Shown here piece by piece: positions 6,105 through 11,400 of a DNA stretch of 19,781 nucleotides (position 1 is its first letter; the number at the start of each line of letters is the position of its first letter). The position numbers and the translations under genes were made by a program. This DNA is from JAQBRD01 sp041158765 (GTDB lineage Bacteria; Patescibacteriota; Minisyncoccia; Phycocordibacterales; PALSA-1337): the NCBI GenBank assembly GCA_041158765.1, contig JBEBAU010000033.1:1-19781 (forward strand). Reading direction: 5' to 3'. Below the pieces are notes generated by a model. That model had not been told where the DNA came from. It saw only the letters and a program-made list of their open reading frames with translations, and searched no databases.

Positions 6105-6269
6105 ATGAGACATAATCCTAATGATAATAGAGTACAGTTTTCATCTCTCGAGAAAGAACTCGAGTTGCTAACTAAGATTATTATTAATGGGCAGATTCTT
6201 GAGGAGAAATATCACTCATCGTCTGAAGATAAGAAAACTGAACGGTGGGATGCATCTACGAATAAATAA
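6105..6269 (+). CDS. Putative antitoxin, 54 aa, upstream of a PIN protein
   Basis: This small reading frame begins MRHNPNDNRVQF and continues with a charged helical stretch (SSLEKELELLTKIIINGQIL) and a polar tail (SSSEDKKTERWDAST). I do not recognise a DNA-binding domain. It is supported as a gene by the consensus TATAAT box six bases before its ATG and by its position. It overlaps the PIN-domain gene by 20 bases, the usual arrangement of an antitoxin read just before its toxin. The amphipathic middle could be the part that wraps around and blocks the PIN active site. The antitoxin role is inferred from layout only. Confidence 0.6.
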   Translation: MRHNPNDNRVQFSSLEKELELLTKIIINGQILEEKYHSSSEDKKTERWDASTNK

Positions 6270-6849
6270 AACAGAAATTGAAGAGTTAAAGTCTATAAAT
6301 CATGTACTTGTCGACAGTGATTATTTGTCAATGATGTATAGCAACGAGACAATCTTCAAGGAAACCTACAAATTGTTTGGTAACAAACTCACACTCGATC
6401 CATTCATAAAGTTTGAATTTTTGAGAGATGTGTTTGAACCACAAATACGAGCCAATAAAGAGCTTTTTATTAATAGCAAGATTTTTAATAGTTTGCCAGA
6501 CCACCCAGAACTGTATGTGCAAGTAAAAAATTATGCGATTGAACTTTCACAAATATACGCATCACAATCTAAAGCAAAGGGTGTAAGCCTTGTTGATTTA
6601 ATGCTGGCGGGACAGCTTGTTAGAACACATGATTCAGCAGTGATTCTTACTGGGAATAGAAAAGATTACCCAATGATCATTTTCGATACAGTTTCTATAT
6701 TAAACGTTGAGATACCTCGTGAAGATAAGGTGCGAGGGATATCACTTATAAAATTAAACCGTCTCAATTTAGATAGCTATAGAGATAAGCTAGAAAAAAT
6801 GAAACAAAAAATTTCAAGTGAAATTTCAAAGAAAATTAATAATATTTAA
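6250..6849 (+). CDS. PIN-domain ribonuclease, probable toxin
   Basis: The 199-residue protein shows the spaced acidic residues of PIN nucleases. Counting from ATG 6250 these are D22 in VLVDSDYL, E56 in FIKFEFL, D116 in GVSLVDLMLAGQLV and D139 in ILTGNRKDYP (family T/S-x-N-x-x-D-F/Y). PIN toxins cleave tRNA, rRNA or mRNA using metal ions held by these residues. The frame is open upstream to 6187, but that start lies inside the 54-residue gene and adds a basic, non-PIN stretch. ATG 6250 overlaps the small gene by only 20 bases and has a GGTGGG just before it. A Lys-rich tail (KLEKMKQKISSEISKK) follows the domain. No other gene shares the operon. Confidence 0.85.
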   Translation: MHLRINKTEIEELKSINHVLVDSDYLSMMYSNETIFKETYKLFGNKLTLDPFIKFEFLRDVFEPQIRANKELFINSKIFNSLPDHPELYVQVKNYAIELSQIYASQSKAKGVSLVDLMLAGQLVRTHDSAVILTGNRKDYPMIIFDTVSILNVEIPREDKVRGISLIKLNRLNLDSYRDKLEKMKQKISSEISKKINNI

Positions 6850-6854
6850 ACCTA

Positions 6855-6872
6855 GTTTTTGTTACACAAAAC
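6855..6872. terminator. Weak hairpin between the PIN gene and tRNA-Val
   Basis: GTTTTTGT (6855-6862) can pair with ACAAAAC (6866-6872) around a TAC loop, leaving one bulged T. It lies between the convergent PIN gene and tRNA-Val and could end both, but it is short and G/C-poor. Confidence 0.3.
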
Positions 6873-6881
6873 GGTCTTTAA

Positions 6882-6957
6882 TGGTGCGCGATGAGGGATT
6901 CGAACCCCCGACCTTCGCTGTGTAAAAGCGCTGCTCTACCAACTGAGCTAATCGCGC
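6882..6957 (-). tRNA. tRNA-Val (anticodon UAC), CCA encoded
   Basis: On the minus strand the acceptor arms GCGCGAT and ATCGCGC pair perfectly. The D-arm is GCTCAGTTGGTAGAGC, the anticodon loop TTTACAC (anticodon TAC), and the T-loop TTCGAAT. The anticodon stem GCGCT/AGCGA has a G27-A43 mismatch at its outer end. The discriminator A (6885) is followed by CCA at 6882-6884, the only clearly encoded CCA among the five tRNAs here. No inverted copy of the 3' end follows it. Confidence 0.94.
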
Positions 6958-7028
6958 AAGCAACTTTCAAACATACCGTATTGCTTGCGTACCATGCTAG
7001 ACTAACGTATATTTCAGCAATTATCAAT

Positions 7029-7886
7029 ATGTGTATGAAGAAAACCCTCAAAAAGACCTCAAAACCAAAGAAAGCTCTCTCAATAGAAATCCTCTATGAA
7101 GACGCACATATTGTCGCGGTTAATAAGCCAGCGGGCCTTGTCGTACACTCAGATGGCAAGACGGTGGAGCCATTTCTCACTGATTGGATTCTGAAAAAGT
7201 ATCCAGGAGCTGCAAAAGTTGGTGAGCCAATTGTCACCGTACCAGCAACTACCAAAGACGGCATTACCAAACCCTCTCAGACTATTATGCGCCCAGGTAT
7301 CGTGCACCGTCTTGATCGTGAGACATCAGGTGTCATGCTTATCGCAAAAACAAAAGCCGCACACGCATCTCTCAAGACACAATTTCAAGAACACACCATA
7401 AAAAAGAAATACAATGCTTTCCTCTACGGTGAGCTCAAAGAAGAGTGGGGTATTATCGAGCGTCCGATTGGTCGAAGCACTGGAGATTTCCGCAAATGGT
7501 CAGCAACTCGCGGTGCTCGAGGCGAACTTCGTCCTGCAGTGACATGGTGGAATCTCATAAAAGCAGGGTACGATATGGATGTTACTGGCAAGTATTCTTT
7601 TGTCGAAGCAGAGCCAAAAACCGGCCGAACACATCAGATCCGTGTGCATTTCAAAGCGATTAATCATCCAGTTGTCTGTGACAAGCTCTATGCCGCAGAA
7701 AAGATTCCTCACGAAGGTCCACTTGCACAGCCACTTGGTTTCAAGCGCACAGCGCTTCATGCTTCTTCTATTACGTTCACCACAATTGGTACAAAAACCA
7801 AACCAGGTAAGCCTATTACTGTGAAGGCGCCATTTCCAGCTGATTTCAAACGAGCAATGAAAGAAATGGGAATTGTTATGAAATAA
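7029..7886 (+). CDS. RluA-family pseudouridine synthase
   Basis: The protein has about 285 residues. It has an N-terminal Lys-rich extension, then LYEDAHIVAVNKPAGLVVH (residues 22-40), the catalytic motif GIVHRLDRETSGVML with D96 as the nucleophilic Asp, TIKKKYNAFLYGEL, and the RNA-binding motif KTGRTHQIRVHFKAINHPVV. These are the RluA/RluC/RluD signatures. The family isomerises uridines in 23S rRNA or tRNA, and the exact site cannot be read from sequence. I see no N-terminal S4 domain, so it is closer to RluA-type layout than to full RluD. An insertion between the first motif and the catalytic loop (about 7170-7270) is longer than usual. The start could be ATG 7029 or 7035; frames further upstream run into tRNA-Val. 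Confidence 0.93.
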   Translation: MCMKKTLKKTSKPKKALSIEILYEDAHIVAVNKPAGLVVHSDGKTVEPFLTDWILKKYPGAAKVGEPIVTVPATTKDGITKPSQTIMRPGIVHRLDRETSGVMLIAKTKAAHASLKTQFQEHTIKKKYNAFLYGELKEEWGIIERPIGRSTGDFRKWSATRGARGELRPAVTWWNLIKAGYDMDVTGKYSFVEAEPKTGRTHQIRVHFKAINHPVVCDKLYAAEKIPHEGPLAQPLGFKRTALHASSITFTTIGTKTKPGKPITVKAPFPADFKRAMKEMGIVMK

Positions 7887-7947
7887 CCACAGCTCAAGAG
7901 GGAAGAAAGTTGCGGAAAATAAGCCTATATGTTACAGTAGCCCGCAC

Positions 7948-7956
7948 TGATTACAT
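7948..7956 (+). promoter_or_regulatory. Possible extended -10 of rplS
   Basis: TGA-TTACAT sits six bases before the ATG at 7963, compatible with the leaderless pattern. A competing box, TACAGT at 7933-7938, would give a short leader of about 18-20 bases. I cannot decide between them. Confidence 0.4.
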
Positions 7957-7962
7957 ACATAT

Positions 7963-8427
7963 ATGGCAACAAAAATCGCTGAACGAAGCCCAATTACAAC
8001 AATTAATATTGATGAACGAAAGAACCTCGGTCTTCGTTCTGGAGACACTGTTCGTGTTTGGCAAAAAATCCGTGAAGGAGAAGGAAAGGAAGGTAAGACT
8101 CGTCTTCAAGCTTTTGAAGGACTTGTACTCGCTACTAAGCACGGTGTAGAAGGGGGAGCAACATTCACTGTTCGAAAGGTTATGGACGGTGTTGGAGTTG
8201 AGAAGATCTTCCCACTATTTTCACCGATGATTGATAAGATCGAACTCGTTCGCCGATCAAAGGTTCGCCGAGCAAAGCTCTACTTCGTTCGAGAGAAGGC
8301 TGCAAAGGAAATCCGTCACCAGATGCGCAAAATCATGAAGCTTGAGCCAGGACAGAATACTGACACCAAGCACAATGTGAGCCAGACAGCGAAGGTTGAA
8401 GTAGCTCCAGCAGAGGCAACAGCATAA
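7963..8427 (+). CDS. rplS: 50S ribosomal protein L19
   Basis: The first ~120 residues are a full L19: ERSPITTINIDERKNLGLRS, then SGDTVRVWQKIREGEGKEGK, RLQAFEGLVLATKHGVEGGA, TFTVRKVMDGVGVEKIFPLF, SPMIDKIELVRRSKVRRAKL and YFVREKAAKEIR. The family signature I-x-x-I-x-V-x-R-x-x-K-V-R-R-A-K-L-Y is present. L19 sits at the 30S-50S interface of the ribosome. At 154 residues it is longer than the usual ~115, with a low-complexity C-terminal tail (GQNTDTKHNVSQTAKVEVAP) that looks disordered. The usual neighbours rpsP, rimM and trmD are absent, so the common operon is broken here. A strong terminator follows. Confidence 0.97.
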   Translation: MATKIAERSPITTINIDERKNLGLRSGDTVRVWQKIREGEGKEGKTRLQAFEGLVLATKHGVEGGATFTVRKVMDGVGVEKIFPLFSPMIDKIELVRRSKVRRAKLYFVREKAAKEIRHQMRKIMKLEPGQNTDTKHNVSQTAKVEVAPAEATA

Positions 8428-8444
8428 TACAGTTTTCAAGGAGT

Positions 8445-8472
8445 GAAAAAGTCCGCAAAAGCGGATTTTTTC
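8445..8472 (+). terminator. Intrinsic terminator of rplS
   Basis: TCCGC-AAAA-GCGGA (8452-8465) is extended by A-tract/T-tract pairing on both sides and followed by six T bases, a classical rho-independent terminator 20-25 bases after the rplS stop. Confidence 0.9.
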
Positions 8473-8528
8473 TTTTTTGAAAAAAAGTAAAAAATAAGCG
8501 GGAGGGAGGGGCGACTAGGGAAGGGTGT

Positions 8529-8557
8529 TTGACGCATGTATTGGGGCGTGGTATCAC
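8529..8557 (+). promoter_or_regulatory. -35/-10 promoter of the DnaA-domain gene
   Basis: TTGACG (8529-8534) and TATCAC (8552-8557) are separated by exactly 17 bases. Transcription would start near 8564, leaving a leader of about 15 bases rich in T before ATG 8579. This differs from the -35-less, leaderless starts of most genes here. Confidence 0.65.
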
Positions 8558-8578
8558 TGATACAGCTGTTATTTTTTT

Positions 8579-9013
8579 ATGAGTGGAAAATCACCGTTAT
8601 TCCTTATTCCTCGATGGAGTGGTTATGTTGAGCTGGTTTCTCGCGATACTGAATTGGAGCTGTTGCCAGTAGATACGATCAGAGACGTTCCCGACGCATG
8701 TGACCTCGTGATGCGGGGTGTTGCTCGCGCATGGTGCGTTGATATACACCTCTTCGTTGCGACAGGTCGTTGCAAGCAATACATTGCTGACGCTCGTATG
8801 GTGGCGATGTCAATCGCATATCGTTGGGAAATTGGTTCAACAACGACGGTTGGTGAAAAATTCAATCGCGACCACACATCTGTTGTGCACGCGGTCAAAA
8901 AACTCCAATCGATCGTTACGAAATCAGTTCATCACCGGCAAAACTACCTCAATTCCTTGAAGTATATTGCCGACCTCTATTTGGAATTGAAGCCAGACGA
9001 AACTCGCACATAG
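8579..9013 (+). CDS. Stand-alone DnaA domain IV-like DNA-binding protein
   Basis: In this 144-residue protein residues ~55-125 match the C-terminal DNA-binding domain of DnaA. CKQYIADARMVAMSIAYRWE is the first helix pair (family R-x-x-A-M-Y-L-x-R), STTTVGEKFNRDHTSVVHAV is the helix-turn-helix with the signature G/N-R-D-H-T-T/S-V-x-H-A, and KKLQSIV follows. There is no AAA+ ATPase domain, no Walker motif and no N-terminal DnaB-binding domain. It could bind DnaA boxes without being able to open DNA, and so act as a modulator or competitor of initiation or as an ordinary regulator. That role is inference. The gene is G+C-rich (34 of 60 bases at 8701-8760), single, and has its own promoter and U-tract terminator. 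Confidence 0.85.
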   Translation: MSGKSPLFLIPRWSGYVELVSRDTELELLPVDTIRDVPDACDLVMRGVARAWCVDIHLFVATGRCKQYIADARMVAMSIAYRWEIGSTTTVGEKFNRDHTSVVHAVKKLQSIVTKSVHHRQNYLNSLKYIADLYLELKPDETRT

Positions 9014-9027
9014 TGTGGGTTTTTTTA
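9002..9027 (+). terminator. Possible terminator of the DnaA-domain gene
   Basis: CTCGCACA can pair with TGTGGG around the stop codon, with one bulged G and one G-T pair, and is followed by a run of eight T bases from 9020. The hairpin is weak, but the T-tract and position are right. Confidence 0.4.
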
Positions 9028-9047
9028 TTTCACCCAAACCTACTCGA

Positions 9048-9078
9048 TTGACATACTATTGTTTGCTTGTAGTATAAA
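9048..9078 (+). promoter_or_regulatory. -35/-10 promoter of the receiver-like gene
   Basis: A consensus TTGACA (9048-9053) is followed by TATAAA (9073-9078) with 19 bases between, or by the overlapping TAGTAT (9070-9075) with 16. Either gives a leader of roughly 40 bases to ATG 9126, with no Shine-Dalgarno sequence but a run CCCCTAACCCCCT. Confidence 0.6.
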
Positions 9079-9125
9079 CTACGAATAACTGAAACTTCGT
9101 CAACCCCTAACCCCCTGATTAACGT

Positions 9126-9533
9126 ATGTTTATCCCCAAACTTCTTATTGCGGAAAGTAGCCTTGGAACACGCGATTGGATCAAGCGAGTCTTGTCCGGC
9201 AAAAACATCACTTTTTTTGAAACCGCGAACTTGGCAGAAGCCGACCTGACTCTGAAGGTGCAACCGATCACCGCCGCTATCATCGAAGTTGAGCTCGGTG
9301 CCGCCCCTGACAGTGGCACTAACCCCGGCCTGATGTTTGCGCAAGAACTGCGGAAAAAAGATGATACATTCCCGATCATCTTTGTGCATGCGCACATTCT
9401 TCCCGAAACGCGCAAGCTCCTCGATGCGATGGTGCTTCCAAGGCAGCAGTTTCTTCGGTGGCATTTGATGCGTGAGCATTTTGTGCCGGTAGCGCAAAGC
9501 TTGCTCAGGTTAGGAACTCCTATTGTTTCCTAA
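9126..9533 (+). CDS. Degenerate receiver-domain-like protein
   Basis: This 135-residue protein has the alternating strand-helix pattern of a response-regulator receiver domain: KLLIAESSLGTRDWIKRVLS (strand 1, helix 1), ITFFETANLAEADLTL (strand 2), ITAAIIEVELG (strand 3), LMFAQELRKKDDTFPIIFVH (helix 3, strand 4). The usual phosphoacceptor Asp after strand 3 reads E in AAIIEVEL, the acidic pair after strand 1 is ES, and the strand-4 Thr/Ser is H. It therefore cannot work as a normal phospho-switch. It may be a phosphorylation-independent pseudo-receiver, and a protein with only a similar Rossmann-like fold is possible. It has no output domain. The gene is G+C-rich (35 of 60 bases at 9241-9300) and monocistronic, with its own promoter and terminator. 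Confidence 0.7.
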   Translation: MFIPKLLIAESSLGTRDWIKRVLSGKNITFFETANLAEADLTLKVQPITAAIIEVELGAAPDSGTNPGLMFAQELRKKDDTFPIIFVHAHILPETRKLLDAMVLPRQQFLRWHLMREHFVPVAQSLLRLGTPIVS

Positions 9534-9569
9534 AGCAGCTTTTCTCCTCGTTGAGAAAGGCGCTTTTTT
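9532..9569 (+). terminator. Intrinsic terminator of the receiver-like gene
   Basis: AAAGCAGCTTTTCTC pairs with GAGAAAGGCGCTTTT around CTCGTT with one bulged A, and the right arm runs into six T bases. It overlaps the last base or two of the gene. Confidence 0.85.
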
Positions 9570-9592
9570 ATTTGTTCGAATGTCTTTGAAAG

Positions 9593-9621
9593 TTGATAAA
9601 ACAGGGAATCTCGGCTATAGT
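9593..9621 (+). promoter_or_regulatory. -35/-10 promoter of tRNA-Leu
   Basis: TTGATA (9593-9598) and TATAGT (9616-9621) are 17 bases apart. The start would fall near 9628, ten bases before the tRNA 5' end at 9638. Confidence 0.65.
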
Positions 9622-9637
9622 TGTGAAGTTCTCACTT

Positions 9638-9721
9638 GCGCAGGTGGCGAAACTGGCAGACGCACTACCTTGAGGTGGTAGCGCCCTCACGGGCTTGGAG
9701 GTTCAAATCCTCTCCTGCGCA
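9638..9721 (+). tRNA. tRNA-Leu (anticodon GAG)
   Basis: This is a class II tRNA with acceptor GCGCAGG/CCTGCGC, a D-arm with GGTGGCGAAACTGGCAGACG typical of Leu, anticodon stem CTACC/GGTAG with loop TTGAGGT (anticodon GAG), variable arm GCCCTCACGGGC and T-loop TTCAAAT. The discriminator A9721 is followed by CAA, so CCA is not encoded. Its last 17 bases plus three downstream bases are repeated in inverted orientation behind the following hairpin. Confidence 0.95.
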
Positions 9722-9728
9722 CAACAAC

Positions 9729-9750
9729 AAATCCCCCGAAAGGGGGATTT
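9729..9750 (+). terminator. Hairpin terminator behind tRNA-Leu
   Basis: AAATCCCCC (9729-9737), tetraloop GAAA, GGGGGATTT (9742-9750), then TG. It is a stable hairpin with a short T-run and is nested inside a larger inverted repeat formed by the tRNA 3' end and its copy. Confidence 0.8.
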
Positions 9751-9769
9751 TGTGCGCAGGAGAGGATTT
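9750..9769 (-). repeat. 20-bp inverted copy of the tRNA-Leu 3' end
   Basis: TTGTGCGCAGGAGAGGATTT is the exact reverse complement of 9705-9724, AAATCCTCTCCTGCGCACAA. The copied stretch covers the 3' half of the T-arm, the 3' acceptor strand, the discriminator and three genomic bases (CAA) beyond the tRNA. The copy therefore arose from DNA, not from a CCA-tailed mature tRNA. The repeat centre (9737) is within 2.5 bases of the terminator centre (9739.5). Confidence 0.92.
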
Positions 9770-9813
9770 AAAAACGACCCCGTAGGGACCAAACCTCTTT
9801 CACACAGCAACCA

Positions 9814-9822
9814 TGCTACAAT
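9814..9822 (+). promoter_or_regulatory. Extended -10 of the DUF5671-like gene
   Basis: TGC-TACAAT lies seven bases (TAATCCC) before ATG 9830, the leaderless arrangement again. Confidence 0.6.
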
Positions 9823-9829
9823 TAATCCC

Positions 9830-10846
9830 ATGAATACAAAAACTACACCAAAGGACTTTTTCTTACATCTTGGCGCAACCGTCGTCTTGTACGTTGCAGT
9901 GGGTGCTTTCATCGATCTCACTTTTTCTGTCATCAACTACGCATTTCCTGATCAGCTTGCAGGGTATTTCACCGCAACATCTATGGTCTGGCCGATGTCG
10001 CTCCTTATCGTTCTCATACCAATACTCTATGTACTCGAATGGTTCATCAATCGAGATGTTACCCGCACACCAGAGAAGAAAACTCTCTGGATACGCAGCT
10101 GGCGTATGTATGTCACGATATTTCTTGGTGGGACACTCATTATCGGGGCACTGATTTCACTCCTAAGCACATATCTATCGGGTGAAATTTCAGCTCGATT
10201 TGTTTGGAAAGTCCTCGCAGTACTTCTTGTTGCGGGCGCTGGCGCGAAGTACTATTTTTTCAGTCTCTATGAAGGATTCAAATGGTCTAAACTCATTCGA
10301 CGGGGTAATGCAGGATTCGGCATCATCTTGGTTATTGCGGCTATCGTCACTGGTTTCATTATTGTTGGTTCACCAACAAAGCAGCGTGCTATGCGTTTTG
10401 ACAGTCAGCGTATAAGTGACCTTACCAATATTCAGTGGCAGATTGTCGGATACTGGCAACAGAAGGGAAAGTTACCAGCAACGCTTGCTGATGTGAATGA
10501 CAGTATTTCTGGACAAATTGTGCCGAGCGATCCTTCAACAAAAGCTGCATATGGATACAATATCGTGAAAGCTACATCAACCAAGAATGCAGTGTTTGAA
10601 ATTTGTGCCACATTCGCTCTTGCATCACAAGACACAAAGGGCCGTGGAGCATATGGAACAGGCGGAGGTCTTGGTGGTGTGTATTATGAAACAACAGATG
10701 TAGCTTCTTCATATCCATATCCGGGAATTGATGGCGGAACATGGGAACATCCGGCTGGAGAAACTTGTTTTGCTCGCACAATAGATCCAGATCGCTATGC
10801 TCCAGCTCCAGCCAAAGAACCAGCAGTATCAGCGAAGGGGATGTAA
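9830..10846 (+). CDS. DUF5671-like multi-pass membrane protein with C-terminal globular domain
   Basis: In this 338-residue protein the first ~165 residues hold four membrane helices (around GATVVLYVAVGAFIDLTF, SLLIVLIPILYVLEWFI, YVTIFLGGTLIIGALISLL and VLAVLLVAGAGAKYYFF), the layout of DUF5671 proteins common in Parcubacteria. A fifth helix (GFGIILVIAAIVTGFIIVGS) anchors a C-terminal soluble domain with RISDLTNIQWQIVGYWQQKG, LPATLADVND and a Gly-rich loop (GRGAYGTGGGLGG). That last part resembles the soluble portion of type II/IV pseudopilins. The start is ATG 9830: the frame stays open upstream to 9695, but that part is tRNA-Leu and its inverted repeat. Function unknown. Confidence 0.85.
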   Translation: MNTKTTPKDFFLHLGATVVLYVAVGAFIDLTFSVINYAFPDQLAGYFTATSMVWPMSLLIVLIPILYVLEWFINRDVTRTPEKKTLWIRSWRMYVTIFLGGTLIIGALISLLSTYLSGEISARFVWKVLAVLLVAGAGAKYYFFSLYEGFKWSKLIRRGNAGFGIILVIAAIVTGFIIVGSPTKQRAMRFDSQRISDLTNIQWQIVGYWQQKGKLPATLADVNDSISGQIVPSDPSTKAAYGYNIVKATSTKNAVFEICATFALASQDTKGRGAYGTGGGLGGVYYETTDVASSYPYPGIDGGTWEHPAGETCFARTIDPDRYAPAPAKEPAVSAKGM

Positions 10847-10909
10847 GTTCACAGGTATTAGCTATACTTATGCAACGCTTTTTGGTATAAAGGTGAGGTT
10901 GTTCAATAT

Positions 10910-10981
10910 GGTGGCTATAGTTTAGTGGTAAAACTCCGCTCTGTGGCAGCGGTGTCGAGGGTCCGATTCCCTCTAGTCACC
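10910..10981 (+). tRNA. tRNA-His (anticodon GUG)
   Basis: The acceptor GTGGCTA (10911-10917) pairs with TAGTCAC (10974-10980), with one G-T pair. The extra G at 10910 opposite C10981 gives the G-1:C73 pair that identifies tRNA-His. The anticodon stem CCGCT/AGCGG carries the loop CTGTGGC (anticodon GTG), and the T-loop is TCCGATT. After C73 come CA then T, so CCA is not fully encoded. A terminator and an imperfect inverted copy of the 3' end follow. Confidence 0.95.
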
Positions 10982-11000
10982 CATTTGGTAGATATAACAA

Positions 11001-11012
11001 TCGAACCTAATT
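11001..11012 (+). repeat. 12-bp direct repeat TCGAACCTAATT, copy 1 of 2
   Basis: TCGAACCTAATT occurs at 11001-11012, between tRNA-His and its terminator, and again at 11091-11102, exactly 90 bases later, at the outer end of the inverted tRNA copy. On the minus strand both read AATTAGGTTCGA, a T-loop-like sequence. Confidence 0.7.
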
Positions 11013-11014
11013 TT

Positions 11015-11037
11015 TGAGAAAATATTTAGTTTTCTCA
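11015..11037 (+). terminator. Hairpin behind tRNA-His
   Basis: TGAGAAAA (11015-11022) and TTTTCTCA (11030-11037) form an 8-bp stem around a seven-base loop. It can terminate tRNA-His, and its centre (11026) is within about three bases of the centre of the surrounding inverted tRNA repeat. On the minus strand it lies just past the XRE gene stop, with T bases beyond. Confidence 0.65.
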
Positions 11038-11307
11038 GCGTATTTCGTTCGGCTCAGTTTTTGGCGTCCCTACTTGCGGACTAGAGAGACTCGAACCTAA
11101 TTCTGCATATAGTCCTGAATACAGGTGTTCGGGGGTGGTTTTGTATATGATTGCGAGTTTGAATAGATTCACGAGTCCGGGAACAGCAACACCTTTTTCC
11201 CAATGTGAAATGCGGTCAGAACTGGTGAGTCCAAGTTTCTCTGCCACATCAATCTGTCGCATTCCAGTATTCATACGCATCTTGCGAAGGCTGTTTGGTG
11301 TTTCCAT
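11035..11307 (-). CDS. XRE-family helix-turn-helix regulator
   Basis: This 90-residue protein has a classic HTH_3 fold: LRKMRMNTGMRQIDVAEKLG, LTSSDRISHWEKGVAVPGLV, NLFKLAIIYKTTPEHLYSGL. The recognition helix and the W-E-K-G turn are intact. Such proteins bind short palindromes as dimers and usually control their own and neighbouring genes. A perfect 8-bp inverted repeat at 11350-11371, about 43 bases upstream of the start, is a good operator candidate. GGAAG about 10 bases before the ATG could serve as a ribosome binding site, rare in this window. The last ~20 residues (SSLSSPQVGTPKTEPNEIR) lie outside the fold and are encoded by the inverted tRNA-His copy and adjoining DNA, so the tail appears to be acquired by read-in. 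Confidence 0.88.
   Translation of the reverse strand: METPNSLRKMRMNTGMRQIDVAEKLGLTSSDRISHWEKGVAVPGLVNLFKLAIIYKTTPEHLYSGLYAELGSSLSSPQVGTPKTEPNEIR
11079..11097 (-). repeat. Imperfect inverted copy of the tRNA-His 3' end
   Basis: GACTAGAGAGACTCGAACC matches the reverse complement of tRNA-His T-arm plus acceptor (10960-10978) at 16 of 19 positions. The TAGTC of the acceptor strand is included, which is specific for this tRNA and not part of the universal T-loop. It lies inside the 3' end of the XRE gene. Confidence 0.65.
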
Positions 11308-11349
11308 GTCGCAATTCTTCCATTGATGGTGAAAATCAGAAGACGGCAG

Positions 11350-11371
11350 AACTTGCCAAATATGGCAAGTT
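11350..11371. promoter_or_regulatory. Candidate operator for the XRE regulator
   Basis: AACTTGCC-AAATAT-GGCAAGTT is a perfect 8-bp inverted repeat with a six-base spacer, placed between the divergent XRE gene and the small gene at 11401. Its core TTGCC-N6-GGCAA recurs at 12236-12251, inside an 18-bp segment repeated in inverted orientation. Size and position suit an HTH dimer site; binding is inferred. Confidence 0.55.
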
Positions 11372-11400
11372 GGTCGAAGCCGGCTTATCAGCCAATATCA

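Noticed and set aside
6187..6249. Longer PIN protein starting at 6187
   Set aside because: This would overlap most of the second half of the 54-residue gene, and the extra MGRFLRRNITHRLKIRKLNG is not part of a PIN fold.
6891..7028. N-terminal extension of the pseudouridine synthase frame
   Set aside because: The extension is the complement of tRNA-Val (MRDSNPRPSLCKSAALPTEL is the typical tRNA artefact). The enzyme begins at 7029 or 7035.
9695..9829. N-terminal extension of the DUF5671-like frame
   Set aside because: It covers the tRNA-Leu 3' end, its terminator and the inverted repeat. A -10 box and ATG at 9830 explain the gene.
11001..11102. CRISPR-like array from the TCGAACCTAATT repeats
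   Set aside because: There are only two copies, the repeat is 12 bases, and there are no cas genes or regular spacers.
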